The notes under the pieces were generated by a model, which was not told the origin of the DNA, ran no database searches, and saw only the letters and a list, made by a program, of their open reading frames with translations. This document shows positions 39,232-47,930 of a stretch of DNA of 64,000 nucleotides, in pieces. A program made the position numbers and the translations under genes. The first letter of the stretch is position 1; each line of letters begins with the position of its first letter. The DNA comes from Algimonas porphyrae (GTDB lineage: Bacteria; Pseudomonadota; Alphaproteobacteria; Caulobacterales; Maricaulaceae), in assembly GCF_041429795.1 (NCBI RefSeq), contig NZ_CP163424.1, forward strand, positions 1,986,001 through 2,050,000. The letters are read 5' to 3'.

Positions 39232-39648
39232 ATGCCCGCCGTCCAGCCATCGCCAGACTTCCTCTACGACACGGAGGTCGCCACCAAATACGGCTTGCCG
39301 ATCCGGGACTTGCGGGCCGTGCTTGACAAGCACCGCCTGGCCTACCGGATCGGTCGCGGACGAAGGCGCGTTCTCAAGTCTGATCTTCGTTCCCTTATCA
39401 ACATCCTCAAGGCGGAATCGCCATGCCTCTCAAAATCTCAAAACGACAAGGGTCCGGTATCTACCGCATCAGGGGAACCGTCTACGGAGAACGTGTCGAT
39501 CAAAGCGCTCGAACTCGCTCGAAAGTCGAGGCAAAGCGTGAAGCAAAACGCATCGAAACCGAAATCACGGCCCGCCACTTCGCGCCACCAGAGCCAGACC
39601 CGGAACCCGAAGGTTATACCTTTGCGGATGCCGTCGTCAGCTACCTAG
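39232..39648 (+). CDS. excisionase-like HTH protein, 3' end overlapping integrase
   Basis: Starts by TAATG overlap with a 12-codon frame (39194-39232) that itself follows the HerA gene by ATGA. FLYDTEVATKYGLPIRDLRA and AYRIGRGRRRVLKSDLRSL form an HTH_17/excisionase domain of about 65 residues. The frame then runs 226 bp into the integrase in a different frame, with low-complexity sequence, so the true end may be uncertain or the overlap may couple int to xis. Confidence 0.65.
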   Translation: MPAVQPSPDFLYDTEVATKYGLPIRDLRAVLDKHRLAYRIGRGRRRVLKSDLRSLINILKAESPCLSKSQNDKGPVSTASGEPSTENVSIKALELARKSRQSVKQNASKPKSRPATSRHQSQTRNPKVIPLRMPSSAT

Positions 39649-40466
39649 AGAGCGGCAGGGGCGCACCCTATGACCTTGAGCCTGTCATCATGCTCCTAGC
39701 GGACGAGCCATTGGACGCGATCACGCAGGGCACGATCGATAAGAAGGCCATCGAGGGATGGCCGGACGCGAAGATATCGACACGGCTGCGCAGCTTCTAC
39801 GCGCCTGTCAGCGCGATCCTGACTTATGCGCAGGGTGAGCGGATGATGGCTGACTATCGCATCAAAATGCCTAAGCCTGAAAAGTCCGCGGTTAATTGGC
39901 GTACGCCTGCGGAGGCGGAGGCGATAATCGAAGCGATGGGGCCACTAGGGCCGTTCACCACTTTTCTTTTTGGAACCGGTTGCCGGGTTGGCGAAGCCTG
40001 TGAGCTGCGCTGGCGTGACGTGTCGCCAGACGGCCAGCGGGTCACGTTTTGGGTCACGAAGTCCGTTTCTCGATCCTTCGATCTATGCCGTCGGACGCGC
40101 GCTGCCCTTCCCGCGCGCCGCGACCGCGATCATCACGTCTGGCTTAACAGTCGCGGACAGCCATGGTCACAGACAGGAACGCCGCCCGCCTATTCCGGCC
40201 CGCGCAACGCGATGTTGCGCGCCTGTCAGCGTCATGACCTGCCCCGCACGACACCGCACACGTCCCGCCACAGCTGGGCAAGCTGGCACTATGCGACTGT
40301 CGGCAAGACTATGGCGCTCATGGAGGATGGCGGCTGGGGTTCCTTGGCCCTCGTCCAGCGCTACACGCACCTTGGATCGGAGGATTTGAAGGATGAGGTG
40401 AAGCGGTTCGGGTGGCGCGATTTTGGGCAATCCTTGGGCAATGAAGACAAGCGAAAAGTCAGGTGA
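39423..40466 (+). CDS. tyrosine-family integrase
   Basis: A 347-residue tyrosine recombinase. N-terminal arm-binding domain (KISKRQGSGIYRIRG), SAM-like core (about 65-150) and catalytic domain with Arg188 (GTGCRVGEACELRWRDV), His279 and Arg282 (TPHTSRHSW), Trp305 at the second His position, and nucleophile Tyr314 (LVQRYTHLG). It lies 28 bp from the tRNA-Thr fragment and catalyses integration and excision there. Confidence 0.93.
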   Translation: MPLKISKRQGSGIYRIRGTVYGERVDQSARTRSKVEAKREAKRIETEITARHFAPPEPDPEPEGYTFADAVVSYLESGRGAPYDLEPVIMLLADEPLDAITQGTIDKKAIEGWPDAKISTRLRSFYAPVSAILTYAQGERMMADYRIKMPKPEKSAVNWRTPAEAEAIIEAMGPLGPFTTFLFGTGCRVGEACELRWRDVSPDGQRVTFWVTKSVSRSFDLCRRTRAALPARRDRDHHVWLNSRGQPWSQTGTPPAYSGPRNAMLRACQRHDLPRTTPHTSRHSWASWHYATVGKTMALMEDGGWGSLALVQRYTHLGSEDLKDEVKRFGWRDFGQSLGNEDKRKVR

Positions 40467-40494
40467 TTGATATGAAACTGTTTATTTCCCAGAT

Positions 40495-40547
40495 GCGCAT
40501 CATTGGTAATGATGAGGTCGAGAGTTCAATTCTCTCTCGCGGCACCA
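40495..40547 (+). other. attachment site: 3' part of tRNA-Thr(GGT)
   Basis: From the anticodon arm (stem CATCA/TGATG, loop TTGGTAA, anticodon GGT) through variable loop AGGTC, T arm (GAGAG-TTCAATT-CTCTC), acceptor strand TCGCGGC, A73 and CCA. The 5' half (acceptor, D arm) is absent, so this is not a functional tRNA but the host remnant at the right prophage end. The intact gene should lie at the left end, before this window. Confidence 0.88.
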
Positions 40548-40628
40548 GGTCTCCCTCAACGCTCGTTGATTTCTTAACTCCCTCTTACGGTTTGTCTGCA
40601 AAGGCTGATTTACGCAGATTGGCTGCTT

Positions 40629-42686
40629 TTGAGGACGCGAATGCTGTCTCTTGGACTCGATGACGGTGCGAATGCGCCAAGAACGGACCGTCGTGTCAGT
40701 GTGCGCCGTCGCGAAGATTTCTACTGGCTGCAACGCATGGCGGATGTGACGGGTGATGCCTGCATCGTCGTCGGTCGGAACGGCTACATCGACTACATCG
40801 ACCCGAAAATCCTCGATGTGCTGGAAATCGAAGCCTCTGTCGTAACGGAGTGGGCCGAATTCTCAGACATGATCAGGCACATGTCCTTAAAAGGCTATTT
40901 CGGCCCCGGCGAACCGGAAATGTTCGAAGCCCTGATCAACGATATGCTTGCCAATCAGCGCTTGAAGCAGAACGAATCGACACAGCTCCTCAACGCGTTC
41001 ACCCCGAACGGTCGCTTCGTCGACATCCGTATCAGCTATGGACGCGATGATGGCTATGTCATTCTGATGCGCGACAGCACGGAAATACAGCTCAGAGACA
41101 GGGCGCTGGATACGGCCCTTAAGGTCGGTCGTAGCGGCTACTGGTCGTACAATCTTGTCTCCGGCGAATTTCATGTCCGGGCAGATTCGCTCGCAACCCA
41201 TTATGACCCAAAGACATTCGCAGCCATGCAGACGAAAGGGTTCATGGACGTCATTCATCCGGAAGATACCAAACGGGTTAGCGAGGCGATGGAACAATGC
41301 GTCGTTACACGCCAGTCCCATGGGATCGTCGTTCGGATCGTCGGTGACGATAAATCCATCATCTGGCTCAATGCTGACTTGATGCCCAATATGGATGAAG
41401 GTGGGCAGGTGCGTTCCCTGTCCTGCTTCTTTACAAATATTTCCGAACAGATTGAAACAGAAGAAGAATTGCGCGTTACGAAAGAAGACGCTGAAACCGC
41501 ATTGAAGGCCAAGAATGCCTTTCTAGGCCGCCTCTCCCACGAAGTCCGAACGCCGATGAACGCCGTGATCGGCATGGCTGATGCGCTAGTGCACAATTAT
41601 GACGATCCTGAACTCGCCCCGAAACTCTCCCTGATCCAGAATTCGGCTGAAAAGGTCATCCGGCTCGTCGATCGGACGCTGGAGCATGCCAAACTGGAAG
41701 ATCAGGCGGTCGAAATCACACCTGTCCCGACGTCTGTCGCAGCGCTTTGCAAGTCCGCTTGCGCATCCTGGAACATGAAAGCGGCCGAAGGCGGAACGAC
41801 ACTGAACTGCGCACTTCATCCAAATGTGCCGGACCATATCATGCTCGACCCTCTCCGCTTCGAGCAATGTCTCAACAACCTCGTTTCGAACGCGCTGAAA
41901 TTCGCGCAAGGTGGAACCGTCCAGGTCGCCATCACCGTGACAGGTGAACCGACACGTCAAAAGCTGATCCTTGCCGTGAAAGACACGGGCATCGGCATGG
42001 ACGAAGCGGCTCTGAGCCGTATTTTCCTGCCCTTCAAACAGGCCGACAACACTATCACGGGGCGTTTCGGAGGCACGGGGCTAGGCTTGACGATCACCAA
42101 GGATCTCGTTGAGTTGATGGGCGGCAAGATCAGCGTATCGTCGAAGCCGTCGCAAGGAACGATGTTTGTCATCTCGCTGCCGCTCGTCCTGCCGAAGATG
42201 GCCACACCGCCCGCGCAACTTGAGAGCCGACCGGTCGCGCCAAGCCCTGCAAAAGTCGAGCCGCCCATTTCGCCTTTTGCACATCTACGGGTTCTGATTG
42301 TCGACGATAATGCCACCAACCACATGGTTGTCAGTTCCCTGCTCAGCAATGTCGTCGGTCATATCGATACCGCCCTGAATGGACAGGATGCGATCGATAC
42401 GCTGGAGAAAAATGTCTACGACCTCGTCCTGATGGATATTCATATGCCTGTGATGGACGGCATCGAGGCAACGTTGGCCATTCGTAGCTCGGATACGCCT
42501 TATAAATCCGTCCCGATCATCGCCCTCACTGCCGACCCACAATATCAGCAATCCCGACTATGCCGGAATATCGGCATGAATTCTTCACTGGCAAAACCTA
42601 TCAAATTGAGTGGGTTGCTTGAAGCTTTTGAGGAAGTTCTGTCATCAACGGCAAACGAGTCAGCAGCTGATCAGCACGCTGCGTGA
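40629..42686 (+). CDS. hybrid sensor histidine kinase
   Basis: A 685-residue cytoplasmic kinase. Two PAS-like domains (about 40-150 and 160-275), coiled linker, HisKA with phospho-His304 (LSHEVRTPMNAVIGM), HATPase with LNNLVSNALKF, DTGIGMDE and GGTGLGLTI, and a receiver (about 553-670) with acceptor Asp603 (LVLMDIHMPVMDG) and Lys in SLAKPI. No membrane span, so it senses an internal signal. ATG 40641 is the alternative start. First host gene after the prophage. Confidence 0.92.
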   Translation: MRTRMLSLGLDDGANAPRTDRRVSVRRREDFYWLQRMADVTGDACIVVGRNGYIDYIDPKILDVLEIEASVVTEWAEFSDMIRHMSLKGYFGPGEPEMFEALINDMLANQRLKQNESTQLLNAFTPNGRFVDIRISYGRDDGYVILMRDSTEIQLRDRALDTALKVGRSGYWSYNLVSGEFHVRADSLATHYDPKTFAAMQTKGFMDVIHPEDTKRVSEAMEQCVVTRQSHGIVVRIVGDDKSIIWLNADLMPNMDEGGQVRSLSCFFTNISEQIETEEELRVTKEDAETALKAKNAFLGRLSHEVRTPMNAVIGMADALVHNYDDPELAPKLSLIQNSAEKVIRLVDRTLEHAKLEDQAVEITPVPTSVAALCKSACASWNMKAAEGGTTLNCALHPNVPDHIMLDPLRFEQCLNNLVSNALKFAQGGTVQVAITVTGEPTRQKLILAVKDTGIGMDEAALSRIFLPFKQADNTITGRFGGTGLGLTITKDLVELMGGKISVSSKPSQGTMFVISLPLVLPKMATPPAQLESRPVAPSPAKVEPPISPFAHLRVLIVDDNATNHMVVSSLLSNVVGHIDTALNGQDAIDTLEKNVYDLVLMDIHMPVMDGIEATLAIRSSDTPYKSVPIIALTADPQYQQSRLCRNIGMNSSLAKPIKLSGLLEAFEEVLSSTANESAADQHAA

Positions 42687-42756
42687 CGACGAAGGGCTCC
42701 CCAAACCCCTTTGGTTTACGGCTGACAATCCCGCATCATCAGGATAGGGTGCCGGT

Positions 42757-44451
42757 ATGATCCGCTCCGCTCTCCTTGTCTCATCAATACTTACTCTTGG
42801 CGCATGTGGCCAAGCCATCGAACCCGCCTCTCCGTCGATCGCATCCGTCGACGGGTGGTGCTTTCATGGCGGGACGATCCATACGGCTGATGATCGTCAG
42901 CCTCAGGTCGAAGCTGTCGCCGTCATGGCTGGTGAGATTGTCCATGCAGGCCCTGCAACGGATGGCTGGTGCCCGGACGGTGCGTCTGATTACGATCTTA
43001 ACGGATACGCGCTCTACCCAGGTCTGACCGATGCGCATGCTCACCTGATCGGAATTGGTCAGCGCGAGATGGAGCTCGACCTCAGCGCCGTCACTTCCAT
43101 ACGTGAACTTCAGGACGCTGTGAGAGGTGCAGCGGACACGCTTCCGGCAGGCGAGACGATCTATGGTCGGGGCTGGATCGAAACCCATTGGCCCGAAGGC
43201 CGCTTCCCGAACCGGGGTGATCTGGACGCTGTGACGGACCGTCATCCGGTCGTTCTGATCCGGTCCGATGGTCATGCCGCCGTGGTCAATAGCCTGGCCC
43301 TGAGTCGGTCATCCATCGTTGGGTCCACCGAAGCTCCCTTCGGCGGGGCGATCAATCTTGATGCCGATGGCAATCCGACAGGCATGCTGATCGATACGGC
43401 AATGGGACTGACGGATGATCTGGTTCCCGATGCAACGGCGGAAAACAAGGCCGAAGCTTACCGGCTCGGTTCCGATGTCTATGTCAGCCGGGGCTGGACC
43501 AATATCCACAATATGAGCGTGCCGCAGGATGATGTGGAACTGATCAACCGGCTCGCCAATGACGGCGACATCAAGCTGCGTGTTTACAATGCTGTCGGCC
43601 TGCCTGACCGCCAGGCCAGCGAGCGGGTTAACCGGATGCGCGGTGGCATGTCGACAGAATCACCCTTCGTCACGACGCGTGCGGTCAAACTCTATGCTGA
43701 CGGCGCGCTCGGATCCCGAGGTGCGGCACTGTTGGCACCCTACTCCGACGATCCGTCCAATACGGGCCTTATGACACTGGATCGGGACCGCGCAATGGCG
43801 ACGTTCCAGGCCGCGCTTCGCAACGGCATTCAGATCAATACTCACGCGATTGGTGACAAGGGCAACAAGGCCGTGCTCGACTGGTATGAGGAGGTCTTTA
43901 ATTCCGTTCCACGCGGCGACTGGGCCGTGCCCAATCCGCGCTGGCGTATCGAACATAGTCAGATACTGGATGTTTCGGATATTGAACGGTTCAACGCACT
44001 GGGCGTCATACCGTCCATGCAACCCAGCCACGCCATCGGCGACTTGCATTTCGCAGTCGATCGGTTGGGGCCGGACCGGCTGGGCGGGGCCTATGCCTGG
44101 CGCGCTCTGATCGATAGCGGGACGGTGATTGCGGGCGGGTCCGATGCACCTGTTGAAGTCGGCGATCCGCGGATAGAACTGCACGCGGCCATGAACCGGA
44201 CGGATCTATCGGGCTATTCCAATGAAGACTGGAACGTCGATCAGCGCGTCACGCCACAGGAAGCCCTGAAGATGTTCACGCTCTGGCCGGCCTATGCCGC
44301 CTTTCAGGAAGACCGGCTTGGATCGATTACGGTTGGCAAACGGGCTGATTTATCCGTCTTCAACAAGGATATGCTGGATCCGGAGATCGCCCCGATGGAT
44401 GCCGAACCGGTCATGACCATGGTGGACGGAAAGGTCGTCTGGGCGCGTTAG
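42757..44451 (+). CDS. lipoprotein amidohydrolase, YtcJ-like
   Basis: A 564-residue exported amidohydrolase (Amidohydro_3). MIRSALLVSSILTLGACG is a lipoprotein signal. Metal and core motifs: GLTDAHAHLIGIG, the carboxylated-lysine region VKLYADGALGSRGA, INTHAIGDKGN, WRIEHSQILD and AGGSDAPVE. Homologues hydrolyse amide or N-acyl substrates of unknown nature. It stands alone between the kinase and YajQ. Confidence 0.9.
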   Translation: MIRSALLVSSILTLGACGQAIEPASPSIASVDGWCFHGGTIHTADDRQPQVEAVAVMAGEIVHAGPATDGWCPDGASDYDLNGYALYPGLTDAHAHLIGIGQREMELDLSAVTSIRELQDAVRGAADTLPAGETIYGRGWIETHWPEGRFPNRGDLDAVTDRHPVVLIRSDGHAAVVNSLALSRSSIVGSTEAPFGGAINLDADGNPTGMLIDTAMGLTDDLVPDATAENKAEAYRLGSDVYVSRGWTNIHNMSVPQDDVELINRLANDGDIKLRVYNAVGLPDRQASERVNRMRGGMSTESPFVTTRAVKLYADGALGSRGAALLAPYSDDPSNTGLMTLDRDRAMATFQAALRNGIQINTHAIGDKGNKAVLDWYEEVFNSVPRGDWAVPNPRWRIEHSQILDVSDIERFNALGVIPSMQPSHAIGDLHFAVDRLGPDRLGGAYAWRALIDSGTVIAGGSDAPVEVGDPRIELHAAMNRTDLSGYSNEDWNVDQRVTPQEALKMFTLWPAYAAFQEDRLGSITVGKRADLSVFNKDMLDPEIAPMDAEPVMTMVDGKVVWAR

Positions 44452-44461
44452 GGCCGAGGCG

Positions 44462-44947
44462 TCAGTCCCTGAAATTCTTGAATTGGACAGGTTGTTCAAG
44501 CCCCATATCTTTTACGAATTGAATGGCGGCCTGAAGGTCGTCGCGTTTTTTACCCGTGACCCTGAGTTCATCCCCCTGAATCGCGACTTGGACCTTCATC
44601 TTTGAGCCCTTGATCGCTTTGACGATCTGGCGCGCCATGTCGCGGTCGATCCCTTCTTTCACGGCGATCACCTGCCTGACACTCGCGCCCGCAGCCGGAT
44701 CGACTTTCTGGTAGTCCAACTGCCCGGGCTCGATACCGCGCTTATGCAGGTGGCCGCGGATCAGCTCATGCATCTGTTTGAGCTTCAGATCATCATCCGC
44801 GAACACTTTGATGCCTTCATCCAAGGCCTCGACCGTGCTCTTGCTGCCCTTGAAATCGTAGCGTGTCCCGATTTCCCGGGTCACGTTTTGAACCGCATTG
44901 GCGATTTCGGCGCGATCGACTTCGCTGACAATATCGAATGAAGGCAT
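44462..44947 (-). CDS. yajQ: YajQ-family nucleotide-binding protein
   Basis: A 161-residue protein, the usual family length, with a duplicated RNP-like fold: MPSFDIVSEVDRAEIANAVQ start, IGTRYDFKGSKSTVEAL, and IKGSKMKVQVAIQGDELRVT in the second half. YajQ proteins bind c-di-GMP in Xanthomonas, and bind RNA or act in other ways elsewhere. Converges with the amidohydrolase 10 bp away. Confidence 0.95.
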   Translation of the reverse strand: MPSFDIVSEVDRAEIANAVQNVTREIGTRYDFKGSKSTVEALDEGIKVFADDDLKLKQMHELIRGHLHKRGIEPGQLDYQKVDPAAGASVRQVIAVKEGIDRDMARQIVKAIKGSKMKVQVAIQGDELRVTGKKRDDLQAAIQFVKDMGLEQPVQFKNFRD

Positions 44948-44961
44948 GGCAGGTCTCCGGA

Positions 44962-47235
44962 TCAGTCCGTCGACCTGATAGGTTCGGACCGGCCATTGCG
45001 CAACATCTTGGCGCGGATGGCGCTGATGATTGCACTATAGTCATCCGTCCAGACGCCGACGGTTTCACTGGGAATCCAGCGCGTCCATTCCCGATCTCCA
45101 GCGGTTGCGCGCTGCAACACGCTATCAGGACCGATCAGCAAACCGTTCGATTCTGTAGAATAGCTCGCGGCCTGTCCGGAAAATTCCGTCTCGATGAAAC
45201 GGCTTGCCAGACCGGCATCCTCGGCCACCCGCACGACGACGGATGTGACATCCATCATCCGGTTTGAGGTATGAAAGAAAATCAAACCGTCATTGCTCAG
45301 TTTGGAGCGGTAAAGCGTCATCGCCTCCCGCGTAACGAGATGTGCTGGAATGGAGCCTGAGCTGAAGGCATCGATAATGATCATGTCCTGGGATCCATTG
45401 GCGAGACTGGCCAATGTCTGTCGGGCGTCGCCGACCCGGATATCGGCGCTAGGCGCGCAATCATCCAAAAAGCTGAACAGGTCCGGATTGCGCGCCATGG
45501 AAATGACGGCAGGATCGATCTCGAAATAGGTCCATCGATCACCTGATTGCTCATAACAGCTCAGTGCGCCCGCACCGAGACCGATCAACGCGACGGACAT
45601 CCCCTCACCGGGTTTGCGGACCGCCGAAATGGCGCGGTCGAATGACCCGCCGGGAGCGTAATATGAGGCCGGACGCGTCCGGAACTCAGGAGCTCGAAGC
45701 TGGAAATTATGAACCGTATCACCGTGGATGAAGCTGTGCATTGGTCCGAGCGGCGTCATCTTCGCTTCTACGGACATGGTCGCGTAGAAACTACGATCAC
45801 GATGGATAGTATCCTCATCAGCGCCCGGTTGGAACACTGCGGTGATGACAAGTGTCGCCAAGATAAGAATTGACTGAGCGCGCCGGATATTCAGCGGCAA
45901 CGTTGCCGCGAATACGATCAGGGCGATGACGATCCCGCTCATGCGCGGCAGCCAGCCCAATGCGGGCAGAACGAATGCGGCGATTATCGCGACAAGCAGG
46001 AGACCCAGACTTTTGAAAACACCCCCCTGTGCTGGCCGCATCAGGCCGATATGAGCCGGGAGAATGAAGGCCGCCAGAAACAGGACGAGCGGATATTCAA
46101 ATGTCGTCACAAATAGAAGCGGGGCGGCCAGTGCGTTGAATACGCCGCCCATGACACCGCCGAGCGACATCACGATATAGAACAGAGTCAGGCGTGACGT
46201 ATCGGGACGGCTCTCGACCAGACAGGCATGGCAGTAAAGCGCGATAATCAAGAAGGAAGTCAGACAGATCGCGATAATCGTCAAAGCGCTCAGCACGGGT
46301 AAAAACATCACAAAAAGAGTTATTAGAACGACCCAGGGAATAAGCGGGCGAAGCTGAGCCGCGCGCAGCATCGGACGACGTGCAAAGACGATGACGAATG
46401 TCAGCAGATAGAGAGCAAGAGGCACGATCCAGAGCATTGGCACAGACGCGATATTGCTTGTCATGTGACTGGTAACGCCCAGCATCAGACTGGACGGGAT
46501 GAAGCTGACCATCAGCCAGAAGAGGATACGCCGAAAGCTTAAGGTCTGTAATGACGCGGCCTTGATGTTAGCTGTGTCGAGGTTCGGCTTCAGCCTGGTC
46601 AAGGTCAGCAAGCCCGTGGCACCGATCAGAATGATCAATCCGACATATCCGAAGGTCCAAACAGACGTCTGCTCGCCCAACCGCAAGGCCGGTTCGATCA
46701 AGATCGGGTAGGCACACAGGATCAACAGGCTGGCAGCATTGGACGCGCTATAAAGAAAATACGGGTCTTTCGCATCAGCATGGTCCGTCAGGCTGAACCA
46801 TTTCTGCAAGAGCGGTGCATTGGCTGACAATGCGAAAAACGGTGCGCCGACCGTGGCAGCAAACAATCCCAGCAACCAGAGCGTCGGCGTCCCGCTTTCC
46901 GGAACAGCGACCGATCCGATAGCGAGTGGCAGGAATGTCAGGCCGATCACGGTAATTGCGACATGCAAACCAATCTGCACTCGCAAGGACAGATAACGTG
47001 AACTCAAATGCGCATAAACATAGCCGCCCAGCAACATGGCCTGAAAGAAGACCATAGCGGTATTCCAGACATTCGACGCTCCACCCAGTAAAGGCAGGAT
47101 CAGCTTGGTGAACATGGGCTGGACTGAAAACAGCAGGGTCGCCGACAGGAAGATTGTCGTCGTGAACATGATCGCCAGCAGGCTGGACGGAATACGCTTC
47201 ACCGCTGTTACGGGCTGCGTCAGAATTTCGGCCAT
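44962..47235 (-). CDS. multi-span membrane protein fused to spermidine-synthase-like domain
   Basis: About 757 residues. At least 12 transmembrane helices over residues 20-480 (SLLAIMFTTTIFLSATLLFS is the first), then a periplasmic or cytosolic Rossmann methyltransferase-like domain with VALIGLGAGALSCYEQ, TYFEIDPAVISMA and IRVGDARQTLAS plus MIIIDAFSSGSIPAHL. This is the fused MFS/spermidine synthase architecture. Whether it makes polyamines is unclear in the family. ATG 47235 follows GGGAGA. Confidence 0.88.
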   Translation of the reverse strand: MAEILTQPVTAVKRIPSSLLAIMFTTTIFLSATLLFSVQPMFTKLILPLLGGASNVWNTAMVFFQAMLLGGYVYAHLSSRYLSLRVQIGLHVAITVIGLTFLPLAIGSVAVPESGTPTLWLLGLFAATVGAPFFALSANAPLLQKWFSLTDHADAKDPYFLYSASNAASLLILCAYPILIEPALRLGEQTSVWTFGYVGLIILIGATGLLTLTRLKPNLDTANIKAASLQTLSFRRILFWLMVSFIPSSLMLGVTSHMTSNIASVPMLWIVPLALYLLTFVIVFARRPMLRAAQLRPLIPWVVLITLFVMFLPVLSALTIIAICLTSFLIIALYCHACLVESRPDTSRLTLFYIVMSLGGVMGGVFNALAAPLLFVTTFEYPLVLFLAAFILPAHIGLMRPAQGGVFKSLGLLLVAIIAAFVLPALGWLPRMSGIVIALIVFAATLPLNIRRAQSILILATLVITAVFQPGADEDTIHRDRSFYATMSVEAKMTPLGPMHSFIHGDTVHNFQLRAPEFRTRPASYYAPGGSFDRAISAVRKPGEGMSVALIGLGAGALSCYEQSGDRWTYFEIDPAVISMARNPDLFSFLDDCAPSADIRVGDARQTLASLANGSQDMIIIDAFSSGSIPAHLVTREAMTLYRSKLSNDGLIFFHTSNRMMDVTSVVVRVAEDAGLASRFIETEFSGQAASYSTESNGLLIGPDSVLQRATAGDREWTRWIPSETVGVWTDDYSAIISAIRAKMLRNGRSEPIRSTD

Positions 47236-47313
47236 CAAGGTCTCCCGGTTTCGTTCCGGGAAATTTCATTAGGACTCTTGAAGGGTGCGCTAAGGTCTAT
47301 GCTTACTCAAAAC

Positions 47314-47871
47314 TTAGTGTCGTGACGCGAAGTATCGCTGAATATCGTTCCAGTCGGTTACACGGCGATACTCACTAACCGCTTGATTATGGGGCGCGTC
47401 GTAAAGAAGAGGTATACCCTGAAAGCCGTTGAAATGTTTAGGACTATCGTCGACGAGATAGTGGGTCCCCAGCACCTGCTTATAGCCGCAGAAGATGAAG
47501 AGTTGGCGCTCCAGAAAAGGGAAATGCCTGTCCAGCCAGTCGATTTTAGGCGCAATCGTATTCGGAAACTCCATGGCAGCTGTACAAATCGTAATCGCAA
47601 ACCGTTCATTCAAATCTTCCAGGACCTCCCGGCAACCTTCCATGAGCGGCAGATCACGCATCAGCGACCCTTCCGCGACATGGGCGACCATCGCCTGTTT
47701 CTGATCGTCCGGAAGACAGCTCAGCAGGGACACGAAGCTCTCATTGTCATGGCTCGTGTCATAACGTTCATTGAGCCAGTCACAGAGATAGCTCCCTGTG
47801 TCAGCCATAACATGATCCATATCGACGGCGATCATGGGCCGTGACAGCAGATTTCTCTTGTCGTCGGACAT
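47314..47871 (-). CDS. 5'(3')-deoxyribonucleotidase (NT5C-like HAD)
   Basis: A 185-residue HAD phosphatase of the NT5C type. Motif I is IAVDMDHVMAD (Asp17, Asp19; family usually DMDGVLAD, so His replaces Gly), then DLPLMEGCREVLEDLNERF, ITICTAAMEFPN (motif II) and THYLVDDSPKHF (motif IV). It hydrolyses dNMPs or related nucleotides. Stands alone. Confidence 0.85.
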   Translation of the reverse strand: MSDDKRNLLSRPMIAVDMDHVMADTGSYLCDWLNERYDTSHDNESFVSLLSCLPDDQKQAMVAHVAEGSLMRDLPLMEGCREVLEDLNERFAITICTAAMEFPNTIAPKIDWLDRHFPFLERQLFIFCGYKQVLGTHYLVDDSPKHFNGFQGIPLLYDAPHNQAVSEYRRVTDWNDIQRYFASRH

Positions 47872-47887
47872 GCAATCTCCAAAGAAA

Positions 47888-47910
47888 ACGCCGCCCAGAA
47901 GAGGCGGCGT
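47888..47910 (-). terminator. terminator after the acyl-CoA dehydrogenase operon
   Basis: On the minus strand: ACGCCGCC, a 7-base loop, GGCGGCGT, then TTTTCTTT. It follows the acyl-CoA dehydrogenase stop (47931) by about 20 bases and ends the leftward operon before the nucleotidase gene. Confidence 0.8.
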
Positions 47911-47930
47911 CCAATCATTCTGTCGGCTGT

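Noticed and set aside
40463-40663. A 66-codon frame across the tRNA fragment
   Set aside because: It spans the attachment site and has no protein-like features.
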